Shown here: one piece after another, positions 1 to 9,283 of the stretch | Numbering within the stretch: position 1 is the first letter of the stretch | Layout of the letters: the number at the start of each line of letters is the position of its first letter | From: Pedobacter sp. Leaf170 | GTDB lineage: Bacteria; Bacteroidota; Bacteroidia; Sphingobacteriales; Sphingobacteriaceae | DNA length: 64,000 bases | NCBI RefSeq assembly: GCF_920984665.1 | Contig: NZ_CAKLBP010000005.1 | Location: 124,001 to 188,000, forward strand | Direction: 5' to 3' | Made by a program: the position numbers and the translations under genes | Notes under the pieces: generated by a model | Told to the model about the DNA's origin: nothing | The model's database searches: none | What the model saw: only the letters and a program-made list of their open reading frames with translations

Positions 1-2516
1 CCATTACCGAGATTTACGATTTTATGCGTTTGCTTTATGCTCGTGTTGCAGATGCTTACTCGTACAATACCGGCGAGAAAATGGAGCGCATGAGCGAAGA
101 CCAGATTCTGCTAAATATTTATAAAAAGTTTGATGGTGTTGCGGTAAATATTCTGGCTCCTGTAGTTAAGGGTAGAAAAGGACATTACAGGGAGTTATTT
201 GAGCAAATCCGTAAGCAGGGTTATACCAAAGTGCGTGTTGATGGCGAAATTAAAGACATTACAGCTAAAATGCAGGTGGATAGGTATAAAATCCACGATA
301 TTGAAGTTGTAATCGATAGGCTAATCATCGATGAAAAAGATAAAAAACGCTTATTAGATTCGCTTCAAATTGCCATGAAAATGGGTAAGGGCGTAATTAA
401 AATCAGCGATAAGGATAATAATGTGGCGCATTTCAGTAAATTTTTAATGTGCCCAACCACCGGAATTTCTTATGATGAACCTCAACCTAACAGTTTTTCA
501 TTCAACTCACCTTATGGTGCGTGTGAGCGTTGCGATGGTTTAGGTTATATTTTCGTGGTGGATAAAGATTCGGTTATGCCGAACCCCAAATTGAGCATTT
601 TGAATGGTGGTTTAGCACCTTTAGGCGAATACCGCGATACCTGGATGTTTCAGGTTTTAAAGGCCTTGTCTAAAAAGTATAATTTCTCTCTATCTACACC
701 GATTGAAAAGTTGAGTGACGAGATTATAAATATCATTTTAAATGGTGCAAGCGATTTAATTAAGGTTGAAGTTGAGTACAACAAGTGGAACGTTCAAAAT
801 TATAACATCACTTTCGATGGGATAATTAAAATGCTCGAAGAGCAGAATGAAAAAAGGAGCGAGGCTGCAGTTGATGATATGGAAGCTTTTAGAAAACTTA
901 AAACCTGCCCTGAATGTAATGGCGCAAGGTTAAAGAAAGAAAGTTTGCATTTTAAAGTTGATGGTAAGAATATTTTCGATTTATCATCAATGGATATAAG
1001 CAATTTGTTCAAGTGGTTCGAAAACGTAGATGAACGACTTTCAGAGCGTCAGAATATTATTGCTAAAGAAATTTTAAAGGAGATTAAAGCCCGTATCGGT
1101 TTCTTAACTGATGTTGGTTTAACTTATTTAACTTTAGATAGAACGGCTCGTACACTTTCGGGTGGCGAGGCACAGCGTATTCGTTTGGCTACGCAAATTG
1201 GTTCTCAACTGATGAATGTAATGTACATTCTGGATGAGCCAAGTATCGGTTTGCACCAAAGGGATAACGAACGTTTAATTAATGCCTTGAAAAATCTTCG
1301 TGATTTGGGTAATACCGTTCTTGTTGTGGAGCACGATAAGGATATGATTTTGGAAGCCGACTGGGTAATTGATGTTGGTCCGGGTGCGGGTATTCATGGC
1401 GGTACCGTTGTTGCAGAAGGTACAGCAAAGCAGATTTTAAAATCGAATACGCTTACGGCGCAATATTTAAACGGTAAGAAAAATATCGAAGTACCAAAGG
1501 TAAGGCGTAAAGGTAACGGACATAAACTATCCATTATTAAAGCGCATGGCCATAATTTAAAAGATGTTTCTGTTGATTTTCCGCTTGGGAAATTTATTGC
1601 TGTAACGGGTGTCTCGGGCAGTGGAAAATCAAGTTTAATAACCGAAACTTTATATCCGATTTTAAATCATCATTTCTTTAGGGCTAAAAAAACACCTTTG
1701 CCTTACGAGAAAATTACCGGTTTAAAGGAAATTGATAAAGTTATTGAAATAGATCAGGCTCCGATTGGCAGAACGCCACGTTCAAATCCATCAACTTACA
1801 CTGGTGTTTTTTCTGATATCAGAAACTTGTTTGTTCAATTGCCAGAAGCTAAAATTCGGGGCTATAAACCTGGTCGTTTTTCTTTCAATGTAAAAGGTGG
1901 AAGATGCGAAACTTGTCAGGGTGGCGGTATGAAGGTTATTGAAATGAATTTCTTACCAGATGTTCAGGTGCCTTGCGAAGAATGTGGCGGTAAAAGGTAT
2001 AATCGTGAAACTCTGGAAGTTCGCTACCGTGGAAAATCAATCAGCGATGTGTTGGATATGAGCATCGAAGATGCATGTATCTATTTTGAGCACATTCCAA
2101 ACATCTACCGTAAGATAAAAACATTAAAGGATGTTGGACTGGGTTACATCACTTTGGGTCAATCTTCAGTTACTTTATCGGGTGGCGAAGCGCAAAGAGT
2201 GAAGCTGGCTACGGAATTATCAAAAAAGGATACTGGTAAAACCTTCTATATTTTGGATGAACCAACAACCGGTTTGCACTTTGAAGATATTAATGTGCTT
2301 TTAGGTGTATTACAAGAATTGGTAGAAAAAGGTAATACGATTCTAGTTATCGAGCACAATTTAGATGTGGTTAAAGTTGCCGATTGGGTAATTGATTTAG
2401 GGGAGGAAGGTGGCGCCGGGGGCGGTCGGATTTTATTTGAAGGTACACCTGAAGGCTTAATTCAAAATCCAATTAGTTTAACCGGAAAATTTCTTAAAAA
2501 GGAAATGGGACTTTAG
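1..2516 (+). CDS. uvrA: UvrA excinuclease ATPase subunit (5' end outside window)
   Basis: DNA-damage recognition ATPase of nucleotide excision repair, acting with UvrB and UvrC. The frame is open from base 3 (ITEIYDF...) so the true start lies upstream; about 837 residues are present against roughly 940 for the family, and the first Walker A is outside the window. Visible are two ABC signatures (LSGGEAQRIRLA, LSGGEAQRVKLA), two Walker B segments (ILDEPSIGLH, ILDEPTTGLH), the second Walker A (GVSGSGKSS) and the C-terminal zinc module (CETC...CEEC). The insertion-domain zinc site reads CPTT...CERC, so its second Cys is absent. Bacteroidota often carry UvrA paralogues, so this may be one of several. 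Confidence 0.95.
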   Translation, partial: ITEIYDFMRLLYARVADAYSYNTGEKMERMSEDQILLNIYKKFDGVAVNILAPVVKGRKGHYRELFEQIRKQGYTKVRVDGEIKDITAKMQVDRYKIHDIEVVIDRLIIDEKDKKRLLDSLQIAMKMGKGVIKISDKDNNVAHFSKFLMCPTTGISYDEPQPNSFSFNSPYGACERCDGLGYIFVVDKDSVMPNPKLSILNGGLAPLGEYRDTWMFQVLKALSKKYNFSLSTPIEKLSDEIINIILNGASDLIKVEVEYNKWNVQNYNITFDGIIKMLEEQNEKRSEAAVDDMEAFRKLKTCPECNGARLKKESLHFKVDGKNIFDLSSMDISNLFKWFENVDERLSERQNIIAKEILKEIKARIGFLTDVGLTYLTLDRTARTLSGGEAQRIRLATQIGSQLMNVMYILDEPSIGLHQRDNERLINALKNLRDLGNTVLVVEHDKDMILEADWVIDVGPGAGIHGGTVVAEGTAKQILKSNTLTAQYLNGKKNIEVPKVRRKGNGHKLSIIKAHGHNLKDVSVDFPLGKFIAVTGVSGSGKSSLITETLYPILNHHFFRAKKTPLPYEKITGLKEIDKVIEIDQAPIGRTPRSNPSTYTGVFSDIRNLFVQLPEAKIRGYKPGRFSFNVKGGRCETCQGGGMKVIEMNFLPDVQVPCEECGGKRYNRETLEVRYRGKSISDVLDMSIEDACIYFEHIPNIYRKIKTLKDVGLGYITLGQSSVTLSGGEAQRVKLATELSKKDTGKTFYILDEPTTGLHFEDINVLLGVLQELVEKGNTILVIEHNLDVVKVADWVIDLGEEGGAGGGRILFEGTPEGLIQNPISLTGKFLKKEMGL

Positions 2517-3554
2517 TTGGATTTGTTCAATTGTTTAATTGAGAATTAACCAAATTCCCGTCCTTGCGAAATCGATTTTTCATCGATTGAAGCAATCTCC
2601 CTCTTGATATTTTTTTAGAGATTGCTTCGTGCCTCGCAAAGACGAACTCAATAATTTTTTGGAATACTAACTTTCGGTCTAGAACTACGCTCAGACTAAC
2701 AGCTGAAAATGAAATTTGATAGTTGATGAATTGGCTATTGAGCTTTGGTTAATTGGTTATTGCTAAATTGTTTAATTGAGAATTAACCAAATTCCCGTCC
2801 TTGCGAAATCGGTTTTTCATCGATTGAAGCAATCTCCCTCTTGATATTTTTTTTAGATATTGCTTCGTGCCTTGCAAAGACGAACTCAATAATTTTTTGG
2901 AATACTAACTTTCGGTCTAGAACTACACCCAGACTGACAACCGAAAAATTAAATCTGATAGTTGATGAGTTTCCGTCATTGCGAAATCGGTTTTTCATCG
3001 ATTGAAGCAATCTCCCTCTTGATATTTTTTTTAGAGATTGCTTCGTGCCTCGCAAAGACGAACTCAATAATTTTTTGGAATACTAACTTTCGGTCTTGAA
3101 CTACGCCCAGACTAGCAACTGAAAATGAAATCTGATAGTAGATGAGTTTCCGTCATTGCGAAATCGGTTTTTCATCGATTGAAGCAACCTCCCTCTTGAT
3201 AATTTTTTTAGAGATTGCTTCGTGCCTCGCAAAGACGAACTCAATAAGTTTTTTGGAATAATGACTTTCGGTCTAGAACTACGCTCAGACTAACAGCTGA
3301 AAATTAAATCTGATAGTTGATGAGTTTCCGTCATTGCGAAATCGGTTTTTCATCGATTGAAGCAATCTCCCTCTTGATAATTTTTTTAGAGATTGCTTCG
3401 TGCCTCGCAAAGACGAACTCAATAATTTTTTGGAATACTAACTTTCGGTCTAGAACTACGCTCAGACTAACAGCTGAAAATGAAATTTGATAGTTGATGA
3501 GTTTCCGTCATTGCGAGGAGGCACGACGAAGCAATCTCTTAAACGATAAACTTC
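2517..3554. repeat. Tandem array of ~177-bp hairpin-bearing units
   Basis: Five near-complete units begin (at CCGTC) near 2558, 2795, 2973, 3150 and 3328, and a truncated sixth begins at 3505 and stops near 3540. Spacing is 177-178 bp except between units one and two (237 bp, extra AT-rich filler). Each unit holds an interrupted inverted repeat: CGTC(A/C)TTGCGA... on the left and GAGATTGCTTCGTGCCTCGC on the right, followed by a conserved tail with TTCGGTCT(A/T)GAACTAC. The same arm sequence recurs at 20380, 21404 and 43607. No convincing gene lies here; the open frames are by-products of the repeat. Confidence 0.93.
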
Positions 3555-4322
3555 TTATTTTTTAATCGATCCCAACACACCCAATACAAATCCAATTATC
3601 CCTGATAAAAAAAGATAAGAAACGGGAACCATTATCGCCCTGAAGATGGCCGCTTTTTTAGAATTTCCATAACCAGAAAAAAACTGGCTGTAAAACCAAA
3701 CGGTATAAATCATTCCGCCTAAGCCAACAAAGATGTAGTAGATGTAGAATAAAGTTGTTGGATTGGCATAAAATATAGTCAGGATTGAAAACATCAAGCC
3801 GATAATTAATTCGCCAGCAGTTTTGTAAGAGTTTAAAACTAAATGCTCACTGTAATTTAACTTCGCTTTTCTGAACCAAAAGGAGGTAAATAACGAATAA
3901 AGCGGTATTAAAATTAGTATAACAACTTTAGGATACTTAGTAGAGAACTTGTCAATCGTGTTCATGGTATCTTTAATATTCTGCGGCATTATATCAACCA
4001 AACGAAGTTGTTGGTAGGGTGCTAAAAGGCCGGCAATAGCCAAAATCAAAACAATTAAGGTTACAAAATTAAATAACCTGGCTCGCTTACCCTGAATAAA
4101 TTCCCTCACACTGTTTCCAGGTCTGGTAAAAAGCTCCTTAATGGTATACAATACGCCTTTATCAACATGCCAAACACCATGTACAAAATCATGTTCAACA
4201 AAGTGTTTTAAAGAATACCGGTGCGTGCTTATTTTTTGTCCGCAGTTAGCACAGTAATTTTTAATTACCTCGCTATCGCAATTTAAGCAGTTGTGATGAT
4301 GGGTTGGAGCGGTAGAGTTCAC
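3555..4322 (-). CDS. DUF3667 family zinc-ribbon membrane protein
   Basis: Function unknown. An N-terminal zinc ribbon (CLNC...CANC, Cys at about 12, 15, 24, 27) is followed by a conserved soluble stretch (HDFVHGVWHVDKGVLYTIKEL, then RPGNSVREFIQGKRA), typical of the Bacteroidota DUF3667 family, and by four to five hydrophobic segments between about residues 86 and 250. It starts with GTG, which shares its G with the TAG stop of the upstream small membrane gene (TAGTG), indicating translational coupling. The last residues reach the edge of the tandem repeat array. Confidence 0.85.
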   Translation of the reverse strand: MNSTAPTHHHNCLNCDSEVIKNYCANCGQKISTHRYSLKHFVEHDFVHGVWHVDKGVLYTIKELFTRPGNSVREFIQGKRARLFNFVTLIVLILAIAGLLAPYQQLRLVDIMPQNIKDTMNTIDKFSTKYPKVVILILIPLYSLFTSFWFRKAKLNYSEHLVLNSYKTAGELIIGLMFSILTIFYANPTTLFYIYYIFVGLGGMIYTVWFYSQFFSGYGNSKKAAIFRAIMVPVSYLFLSGIIGFVLGVLGSIKK

Positions 4323-4567
4323 TAGTTAATTTGTCTTGATTTTATTTCAGTTTTTATTTGGCTAAACCTGAGCATGATTGGTAATAAGGTAATCATGCTT
4401 GCAGGTAAAACGGCAATCAGACCGAAATTCTTTTTTTGGATGGCTACGTATAAAACCACGGTAAAAGCCAAAAGTAAAACCAACCCAAAGCCAATGGCCA
4501 CGCCTTTTAATAAATTTCTTTGTTTAATTAGCGATTCGAGGCTTAATTCTGATAGATTACTTTTCAT
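4322..4567 (-). CDS. Small two-helix membrane protein, unknown function
   Basis: An 81-residue protein with a charged N-terminus (SLESLIKQRNLLKG), two hydrophobic helices (about 24-46 and 52-68) separated by KKNFG, and a charged tail (KTEIKSRQ). I do not recognise a family. Its TAG stop overlaps the GTG start of the DUF3667 gene by one base, so the two are very likely translated as a pair; the ATG at 4567 is the only sensible start. Confidence 0.7.
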   Translation of the reverse strand: MKSNLSELSLESLIKQRNLLKGVAIGFGLVLLLAFTVVLYVAIQKKNFGLIAVLPASMITLLPIMLRFSQIKTEIKSRQIN

Positions 4568-4671
4568 GAATAGGTTTGGTTTAATAGCCCTAATTTAATA
4601 AAATTCGATAATATTCCTATCTAATCTAAAAAATGATAAGCAAAATTCCTTTTTGGGAATTTAAACAGGCA

Positions 4672-4705
4672 CAAAAAAAGCGCAACCTTTTACAATTGCG
4701 CTTTC
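4672..4705 (-). terminator. Rho-independent terminator of the BON/SH3 operon
   Basis: Read on the minus strand, AAAGCGCAA and TTGCGCTTT form a 9-bp stem around a 10-base loop, followed by a T-run. It lies just past the stop of the SH3 gene. Confidence 0.8.
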
Positions 4706-4713
4706 AAATAATA

Positions 4714-5136
4714 TTAAGCTTGCGGTTCCAGATATTGCGCATAGCAATAACCTTCTTCGCCATCTTTAGTGCGTACTAACCACCATAAATCGTTGCTACG
4801 ATTAACCAAAGTGATGATTTCATCATGCGCAGCTTTACCAACAATTGGCTGATCGGTACCTGGTCCTTTACGGATGTTAAGGTTACTGCTTTGAGTAATT
4901 ACTTTTGCATGTGTTACGGCTACATCAATAGCTACATTTACGTTTAAAACTAAATCGCCAGATGCAAAATTTGGGTCGATTTGATTATAAATTTCCCATA
5001 GATTGTCTTTTGTTGCTCCATCCGGTGCAGTACCATCAACATACAAAATTCCATCTTGTTCGCGTACTGCTAAATCCGAAATTCCGGCAGCAGTTGCTGC
5101 ATCAGTTAATGCTTTATATTTTTCTTGTAAGGCCAT
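4714..5136 (-). CDS. SH3-domain protein, second gene of BON/SH3 pair
   Basis: A 140-residue protein. Residues about 75-137 form a bacterial SH3 (SH3b) domain (SSNLNIRKGPGTDQPIVGKA ... DLWWLVRTKDGEEGYCYAQYL), a fold usually linked to cell-wall or peptide binding. Residues 1-70 resemble a BON/LysM-adjacent region (GISDLAVREQDGILYVDGTA...). No signal peptide is visible, although the partner is a lipoprotein. It starts 8 bases after the upstream BON gene, so the two form an operon that ends at the terminator at 4672. Exact role unknown. Confidence 0.85.
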   Translation of the reverse strand: MALQEKYKALTDAATAAGISDLAVREQDGILYVDGTAPDGATKDNLWEIYNQIDPNFASGDLVLNVNVAIDVAVTHAKVITQSSNLNIRKGPGTDQPIVGKAAHDEIITLVNRSNDLWWLVRTKDGEEGYCYAQYLEPQA

Positions 5137-5144
5137 GATTCGGA

Positions 5145-5606
5145 TTATTTAACGGTTAATTTATTGTCGATTTTTTTAGGTTTTAATGCACTTAAATGTT
5201 GCATTAATGTAATTAGAGATGCTTTTTTAATCTCTCCTGTTAAAAGAACAACGCCATCTTTAACCTCGGCTTTAACCGTTGGAAAATCTTTTGTAGCATC
5301 AGCAACGTTCTTAATTAAAACGGTATCTTCTGCAATAACAACAGGCGCTACAGTTTTAATTGTTAGGTTGTTAATAACCGATTTAACGCCTTCTTCTGCT
5401 TTAGCAATTTCTTCTGCTTTGGCTTTCTCTGCCTCATCAGCAACTTCGCCCGTAAGCGTAACATCGCCTTTTGCTACCGCAACAGTAATTCCTGCAGCTT
5501 CTTTAGCTTGCACTGCAGACTGAATATCTGCGTCTTTTGGTTTACACCCAGCGAAAAATAGCGTAACCGCTAAAACCGCACTCAATAAAAATTTAGTTGT
5601 TTTCAT
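5145..5606 (-). CDS. BON-domain lipoprotein
   Basis: A 153-residue lipoprotein with a signal peptide (MKTTKFLLSAVLAVTLFFAGC, lipobox FAGC, mature Cys at 21) and two BON domains at about 28-85 and 92-152 (KGDVTLTGEVADEAEKAKAEEIA; DGVVLLTGEIKKASLITLMQ). BON proteins such as OsmY bind membranes or polymers in the periplasm and are often stress-induced. First gene of a two-gene operon with the SH3 protein; the combination suggests envelope maintenance, which is inference. Confidence 0.88.
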   Translation of the reverse strand: MKTTKFLLSAVLAVTLFFAGCKPKDADIQSAVQAKEAAGITVAVAKGDVTLTGEVADEAEKAKAEEIAKAEEGVKSVINNLTIKTVAPVVIAEDTVLIKNVADATKDFPTVKAEVKDGVVLLTGEIKKASLITLMQHLSALKPKKIDNKLTVK

Positions 5607-5872
5607 GCTTCTGTATAATTGTTTAAAAATTTTAAATGTAAAATCAGTTTATTTTGGGATAACTGATTTCAAGCTTAAACAGGAATGATTTGAATTAACG
5701 AATATATGAAATGAGTTTAAAAGCCAATAAAAGCTGAAAGATTTATTTATTCACAAAAGTTAAATACATCAACCTGAACTCTATTTTTAAATACAGCATT
5801 TAAATTAAATTGTTTGGGATGGCTTGAAGAAATATATTTTGGGCATATTTGCCAACCTTTTTGTAATCTAGG

Positions 5873-6343
5873 TTATGCCCAATCTTTAAATGGGTGTTTT
5901 GTTAAGTTAGAGTTGTAATATTTTTTATCATGAGTAACTTCTTCGGCTACCCATTCAGGAATTTCAAATTGTTCATCTTCCGATAAAAGCTCAATTTCTG
6001 CAACGACTAATCCGTTGTTGTCGCCTGCAAAAACATCAATTTCCCAAAGTTTTCCTTTGTAAGTAATTTCATATCTGATCTTTTCTAACTCAGCTTCTGA
6101 AAAGTTATCTAGTAATTCTTTGGCTTCTGCTAACGGAATTTCATATTCATACTCTAGTCTTGATGCTCCAACAGAAATTCCTTTTATGGTTAACCAACCC
6201 GTATGGTCTGCTATTCTTACTCGAATGGTTTTGTTCGGATCAGTTAAAATATAGCCTTGCCGTAGTAATTTTCCAACAGGTTTTTGTATCGCTAACCAGG
6301 CTGAAGCGTTTATCAGAAATTTTCTCTCGATTTCTTTACCCAT
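5873..6343 (-). CDS. CYTH-domain protein (triphosphate tunnel enzyme family)
   Basis: A 156-residue CYTH protein that opens with the family signature ExExK (MGKEIERKFLI). Further charged strands typical of the tunnel follow (IRVRIAD, LTIKG, RLEYEYEIP, ELEKIRYEI, WEIDVFAGDNNGLVVAEIEL). Stand-alone bacterial members of this length usually hydrolyse inorganic triphosphate; adenylate cyclase activity is less likely. Its ATG shares one base with the TAA stop of the GH20 gene (TAATG), so translation is coupled to an exported glycosidase, an odd pairing of a cytosolic and a periplasmic product. Confidence 0.9.
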   Translation of the reverse strand: MGKEIERKFLINASAWLAIQKPVGKLLRQGYILTDPNKTIRVRIADHTGWLTIKGISVGASRLEYEYEIPLAEAKELLDNFSEAELEKIRYEITYKGKLWEIDVFAGDNNGLVVAEIELLSEDEQFEIPEWVAEEVTHDKKYYNSNLTKHPFKDWA

Positions 6344-8292
6344 TATCTGGCTCTTTTCTGCAAATCTGTAATTGGTAAACTAATTAATCTTCCAACAACT
6401 TGTTTGCCTTTGTAAGAAATGATACGTAGCATGCTAGCATCTTTTGGAGGCGTAATAGCCGCTGTATATTTTGGATAAAAGCGATCGGGTGTAGAGTTAT
6501 CGAAACTATAATAAATATCAAGGCCATCAATCTCTGGCGTTAGCTCTATCATTAATTGCTTATCAGGCGTTCTTCTTACGGTAATCGATGGATCGTAAAT
6601 TGCTGCAGAATATTTGGTTTCTGCTAAATCCAAACGCTCAAAATGTTGCTCGGTTCTATCAACAAAATTTGTCCAGTTTTTCTTTTCAATTGGGCTCCAA
6701 ACAGATTCTGAAATGGCAAATGCTCTTGGCCAAATCATATATTGAACCTGGCGGAAGTTGAAAATTTGCTCCGTCCATAAGTTGGCTTGTGCACCAATAA
6801 TGTATTTCGGGTCGGCACTTGCCGGAATTGGGTTAAACTGGTAAGTTTTGTTTAAACGTAAAGATGCATATACCTTTGGTTCGGTAATCACATCGGCCTG
6901 CATATAATCGAGGTAAGCAAAATCTGTCGGACTCATAACCACATTATGTTTGTTTTTAGAAGCTTCTATACCGTATTTTAATCCTCTCCAACTCATAACT
7001 GAAGCAGTAGGCGATACACCACCTTCTAAAATTTCATCCCAACCCATAAATTTTTTGCCTTTTGAGACTACGATTTGTTCAACACGTTTTTCAAAATAAG
7101 CCTGCACCTGTGGAATGGTCTTTAAGCCTTCGCGTTGCATAAGTTGCTTAACCTGGTCGTTTTTCTCCCAGAAATTATGCGGAGCTTCATCTCCACCCAT
7201 GTGAATGTATTCGAAAGGGAAAAGTTTTGCTACCTGCGTAATCACGGTATCTAAAAAAACGTATACTTTTTCATTTGCAGGGCAAAGCGTATTATCTACC
7301 AAAGCCAAAGGCGGTGCGCCACGACTCCAGTCCATAATTTTTTCACCAGAACGTACTTTGTAATTTACAGCATCTGCTGTGCAGGATAATTCCGGATACG
7401 ATGCAATGGCTGCTAAACTATGTCCGGGAACATCAATTTCGGGCAAAATATTTACAAAGCGTTCTTGAGCATATTGTACAATTTCTTTAATGTCTTCCTG
7501 CGTATAAAAACCACCGTAGGAACGAGGCTCATCAGCCGTTGGCGGCGTAAAATCGCCAAAAGTTCCAACTTTTTTTACACTCCATGCGCCAACTTCTGTT
7601 AGTTTTGGTAAGCCTTTAATTTCTATTCTCCAGCCTTCATCATCGGTTAAATGTAGGTGCAGCAAATTAAATTTGTAGCGAACCATATCATCAACAAAGC
7701 GTTTTACCTCATCTTTAGTAAAGAAATGGCGGGCAACATCAAACATTAAACCTCGCCAGCCAAGTTTAGGATAATCGATAACATCAACACATGGTGCCTG
7801 CCATTTTATATTCTTTACCACTTCTTTACTTTCAATCTCAGCCGGAAATAATTGAACCAACGATTGAACGCCCCAGAAAATCCCGGCAGGTTTATTTGCA
7901 GTAATTACAATTTGAGTTGGATTAACATTCAATTTGTAACCCTCATTTCCGAGTTGTGTATCATCTTGTGTATTCAGAATTAATTTAATGGTTGGATGCG
8001 CTGCACTGTTCGCTGTGCTAACAAATTTGCCCGTTGCGGTTGTTATTCTATCCGACAGAAAAGCTATGGATTGTTTTAAATCGCCGCTTTTTTGCGCCTG
8101 AATTACAATATTTTCGGGTAAAGTAAATGTTCCTGATTTCTTCATCAATGAAACCGGTTGAGGGATTATTGCAATTGGTGTTTGCATTGCAACAGCTTCT
8201 CCATCGCCACTTTCGGTTTCATTTATAATGGATTGTGCATAAACACCTATCGTGGAAATGCAAAAGGAAACAATCAGAAACAGCTTTCTCAT
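6343..8292 (-). CDS. GH20 beta-N-acetylhexosaminidase
   Basis: Exported exo-glycosidase removing terminal beta-linked GlcNAc/GalNAc. 649 residues: signal peptide (MRKLFLIVSFCISTIGVYAQ), GH20b N-terminal domain (about 35-165), catalytic (beta/alpha)8 barrel (about 170-510) and a C-terminal chitobiase-like domain (YYSFDNSTPDRFYPKY). The catalytic Asp-Glu pair is in HMGGDEAPHNFW near residue 368, as expected for substrate-assisted catalysis; HLHLTDDEGWRIE is also conserved. No lipobox, so periplasmic or secreted. Likely works in chitin, peptidoglycan or glycan turnover. Overlaps the downstream CYTH gene by one base. Confidence 0.95.
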   Translation of the reverse strand: MRKLFLIVSFCISTIGVYAQSIINETESGDGEAVAMQTPIAIIPQPVSLMKKSGTFTLPENIVIQAQKSGDLKQSIAFLSDRITTATGKFVSTANSAAHPTIKLILNTQDDTQLGNEGYKLNVNPTQIVITANKPAGIFWGVQSLVQLFPAEIESKEVVKNIKWQAPCVDVIDYPKLGWRGLMFDVARHFFTKDEVKRFVDDMVRYKFNLLHLHLTDDEGWRIEIKGLPKLTEVGAWSVKKVGTFGDFTPPTADEPRSYGGFYTQEDIKEIVQYAQERFVNILPEIDVPGHSLAAIASYPELSCTADAVNYKVRSGEKIMDWSRGAPPLALVDNTLCPANEKVYVFLDTVITQVAKLFPFEYIHMGGDEAPHNFWEKNDQVKQLMQREGLKTIPQVQAYFEKRVEQIVVSKGKKFMGWDEILEGGVSPTASVMSWRGLKYGIEASKNKHNVVMSPTDFAYLDYMQADVITEPKVYASLRLNKTYQFNPIPASADPKYIIGAQANLWTEQIFNFRQVQYMIWPRAFAISESVWSPIEKKNWTNFVDRTEQHFERLDLAETKYSAAIYDPSITVRRTPDKQLMIELTPEIDGLDIYYSFDNSTPDRFYPKYTAAITPPKDASMLRIISYKGKQVVGRLISLPITDLQKRAR

Positions 8293-8517
8293 TAAATATA
8301 TTATTGTTGATTAATTGAAAATTATTAATCGGCAATTTAATAAAAAAAGATTTAGAACTGGTTTTGAATTAAGCTACTATCACGCAGATTGTTTTTACAA
8401 AAAATGCATATAAATATTAGTTCAACCGCAAAGAACACAAAGTCTTTCGCAAAGAAAAAGAAGATTTAGTCGTTAAACATATAACTTTGTCTTTTTTTTC
8501 TAAGTTTTGCGTGTAAA

Positions 8518-9222
8518 TCAAACCTGTTTCACTATCGCATTAATAAAAGCATTGTGTAAATTTTTGCTAAAAGGACTTTGCTTATCTTTCAACCTTTCAG
8601 GATGCCATTGTACAAAAAGTAAGAATGATTTTCCTTCGGGATGTAAACGTTCCATTGCTTCTGCAACGCCATCAATAGTTATGGCACTTACAACAAAATC
8701 TTTGGCTATTCTATCGGTGCTTTGGTGGTGGTTACTGTTTACTAAACCTTTATCGGTATTCACAATCTGGCTTAACCAGGAAGATGGATTTACAATAATT
8801 TCGTGGTATCTGTCGCTTTTATCAGGCATTTTAGCATGGTCAAATTTCCCCCACGTAGCGATATCAGGGATTAAGTTGCCACCGAAAAATACATTGCCAA
8901 CCTGCATGCCTCTGCAAATGCCTAAAACCGGAATTGAATTTTCTTCTGTATAAGCTAAAACTTTAAATTCAAATTCGTCGCGTTGCTCATCAATATCATC
9001 TTCATGGCAATAAGGATAATATTCAGGCTGATTATAATATCGTGGATGAACATCTTCGCCTCCGGTTAATACAATGCCATCGCATTTTTTTATATCATCA
9101 AAGTTATTAAGTTTATAGCCAAGCTGAATAACTTCAACGCGTTCATCATAACTTAAAACCCAATCGCGATAGATTTCGAATTTACTGCAATCTGTAACAC
9201 CTATAACAATTTTATCGGGCAT
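8518..9222 (-). CDS. Class I glutamine amidotransferase, peptidase C26 (PuuD-like)
   Basis: 234 residues with the gamma-glutamyl hydrolase / gamma-glutamyl-GABA hydrolase layout: GIVLTGGEDVHPRYY, nucleophile Cys in LGICRGMQVGN (near residue 106) and the His-Glu pair in VQWHPERL (near 207). Such enzymes hydrolyse gamma-glutamyl amides in the cytosol. The asparaginase gene lies immediately upstream on the same strand, 61 bases away, so the two may be cotranscribed and both act on amide nitrogen; the precise substrate is not evident from sequence. Confidence 0.9.
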   Translation of the reverse strand: MPDKIVIGVTDCSKFEIYRDWVLSYDERVEVIQLGYKLNNFDDIKKCDGIVLTGGEDVHPRYYNQPEYYPYCHEDDIDEQRDEFEFKVLAYTEENSIPVLGICRGMQVGNVFFGGNLIPDIATWGKFDHAKMPDKSDRYHEIIVNPSSWLSQIVNTDKGLVNSNHHQSTDRIAKDFVVSAITIDGVAEAMERLHPEGKSFLLFVQWHPERLKDKQSPFSKNLHNAFINAIVKQV

Positions 9223-9283
9223 AAAACTTATTTTAATGATAATAACAATGACCTAAAATAAAGGTAATCTTACTGAATGGCAA

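Noticed and set aside
2783..3067. 94-residue open frame on the minus strand
   Set aside because: It is the translation of the tandem repeat arms; its own sequence repeats (GTKQSLKK.../HEAISKKN...) and has no protein-like conservation signal.
2558..3540. Possible CRISPR array
   Set aside because: The repeated unit is 177 bp and nearly identical throughout; there are no short repeats separated by unique spacers and no cas genes.
4374..4598. 74-residue plus-strand frame
   Set aside because: It is antisense to the small two-helix membrane protein, whose start/stop coupling with DUF3667 is convincing.
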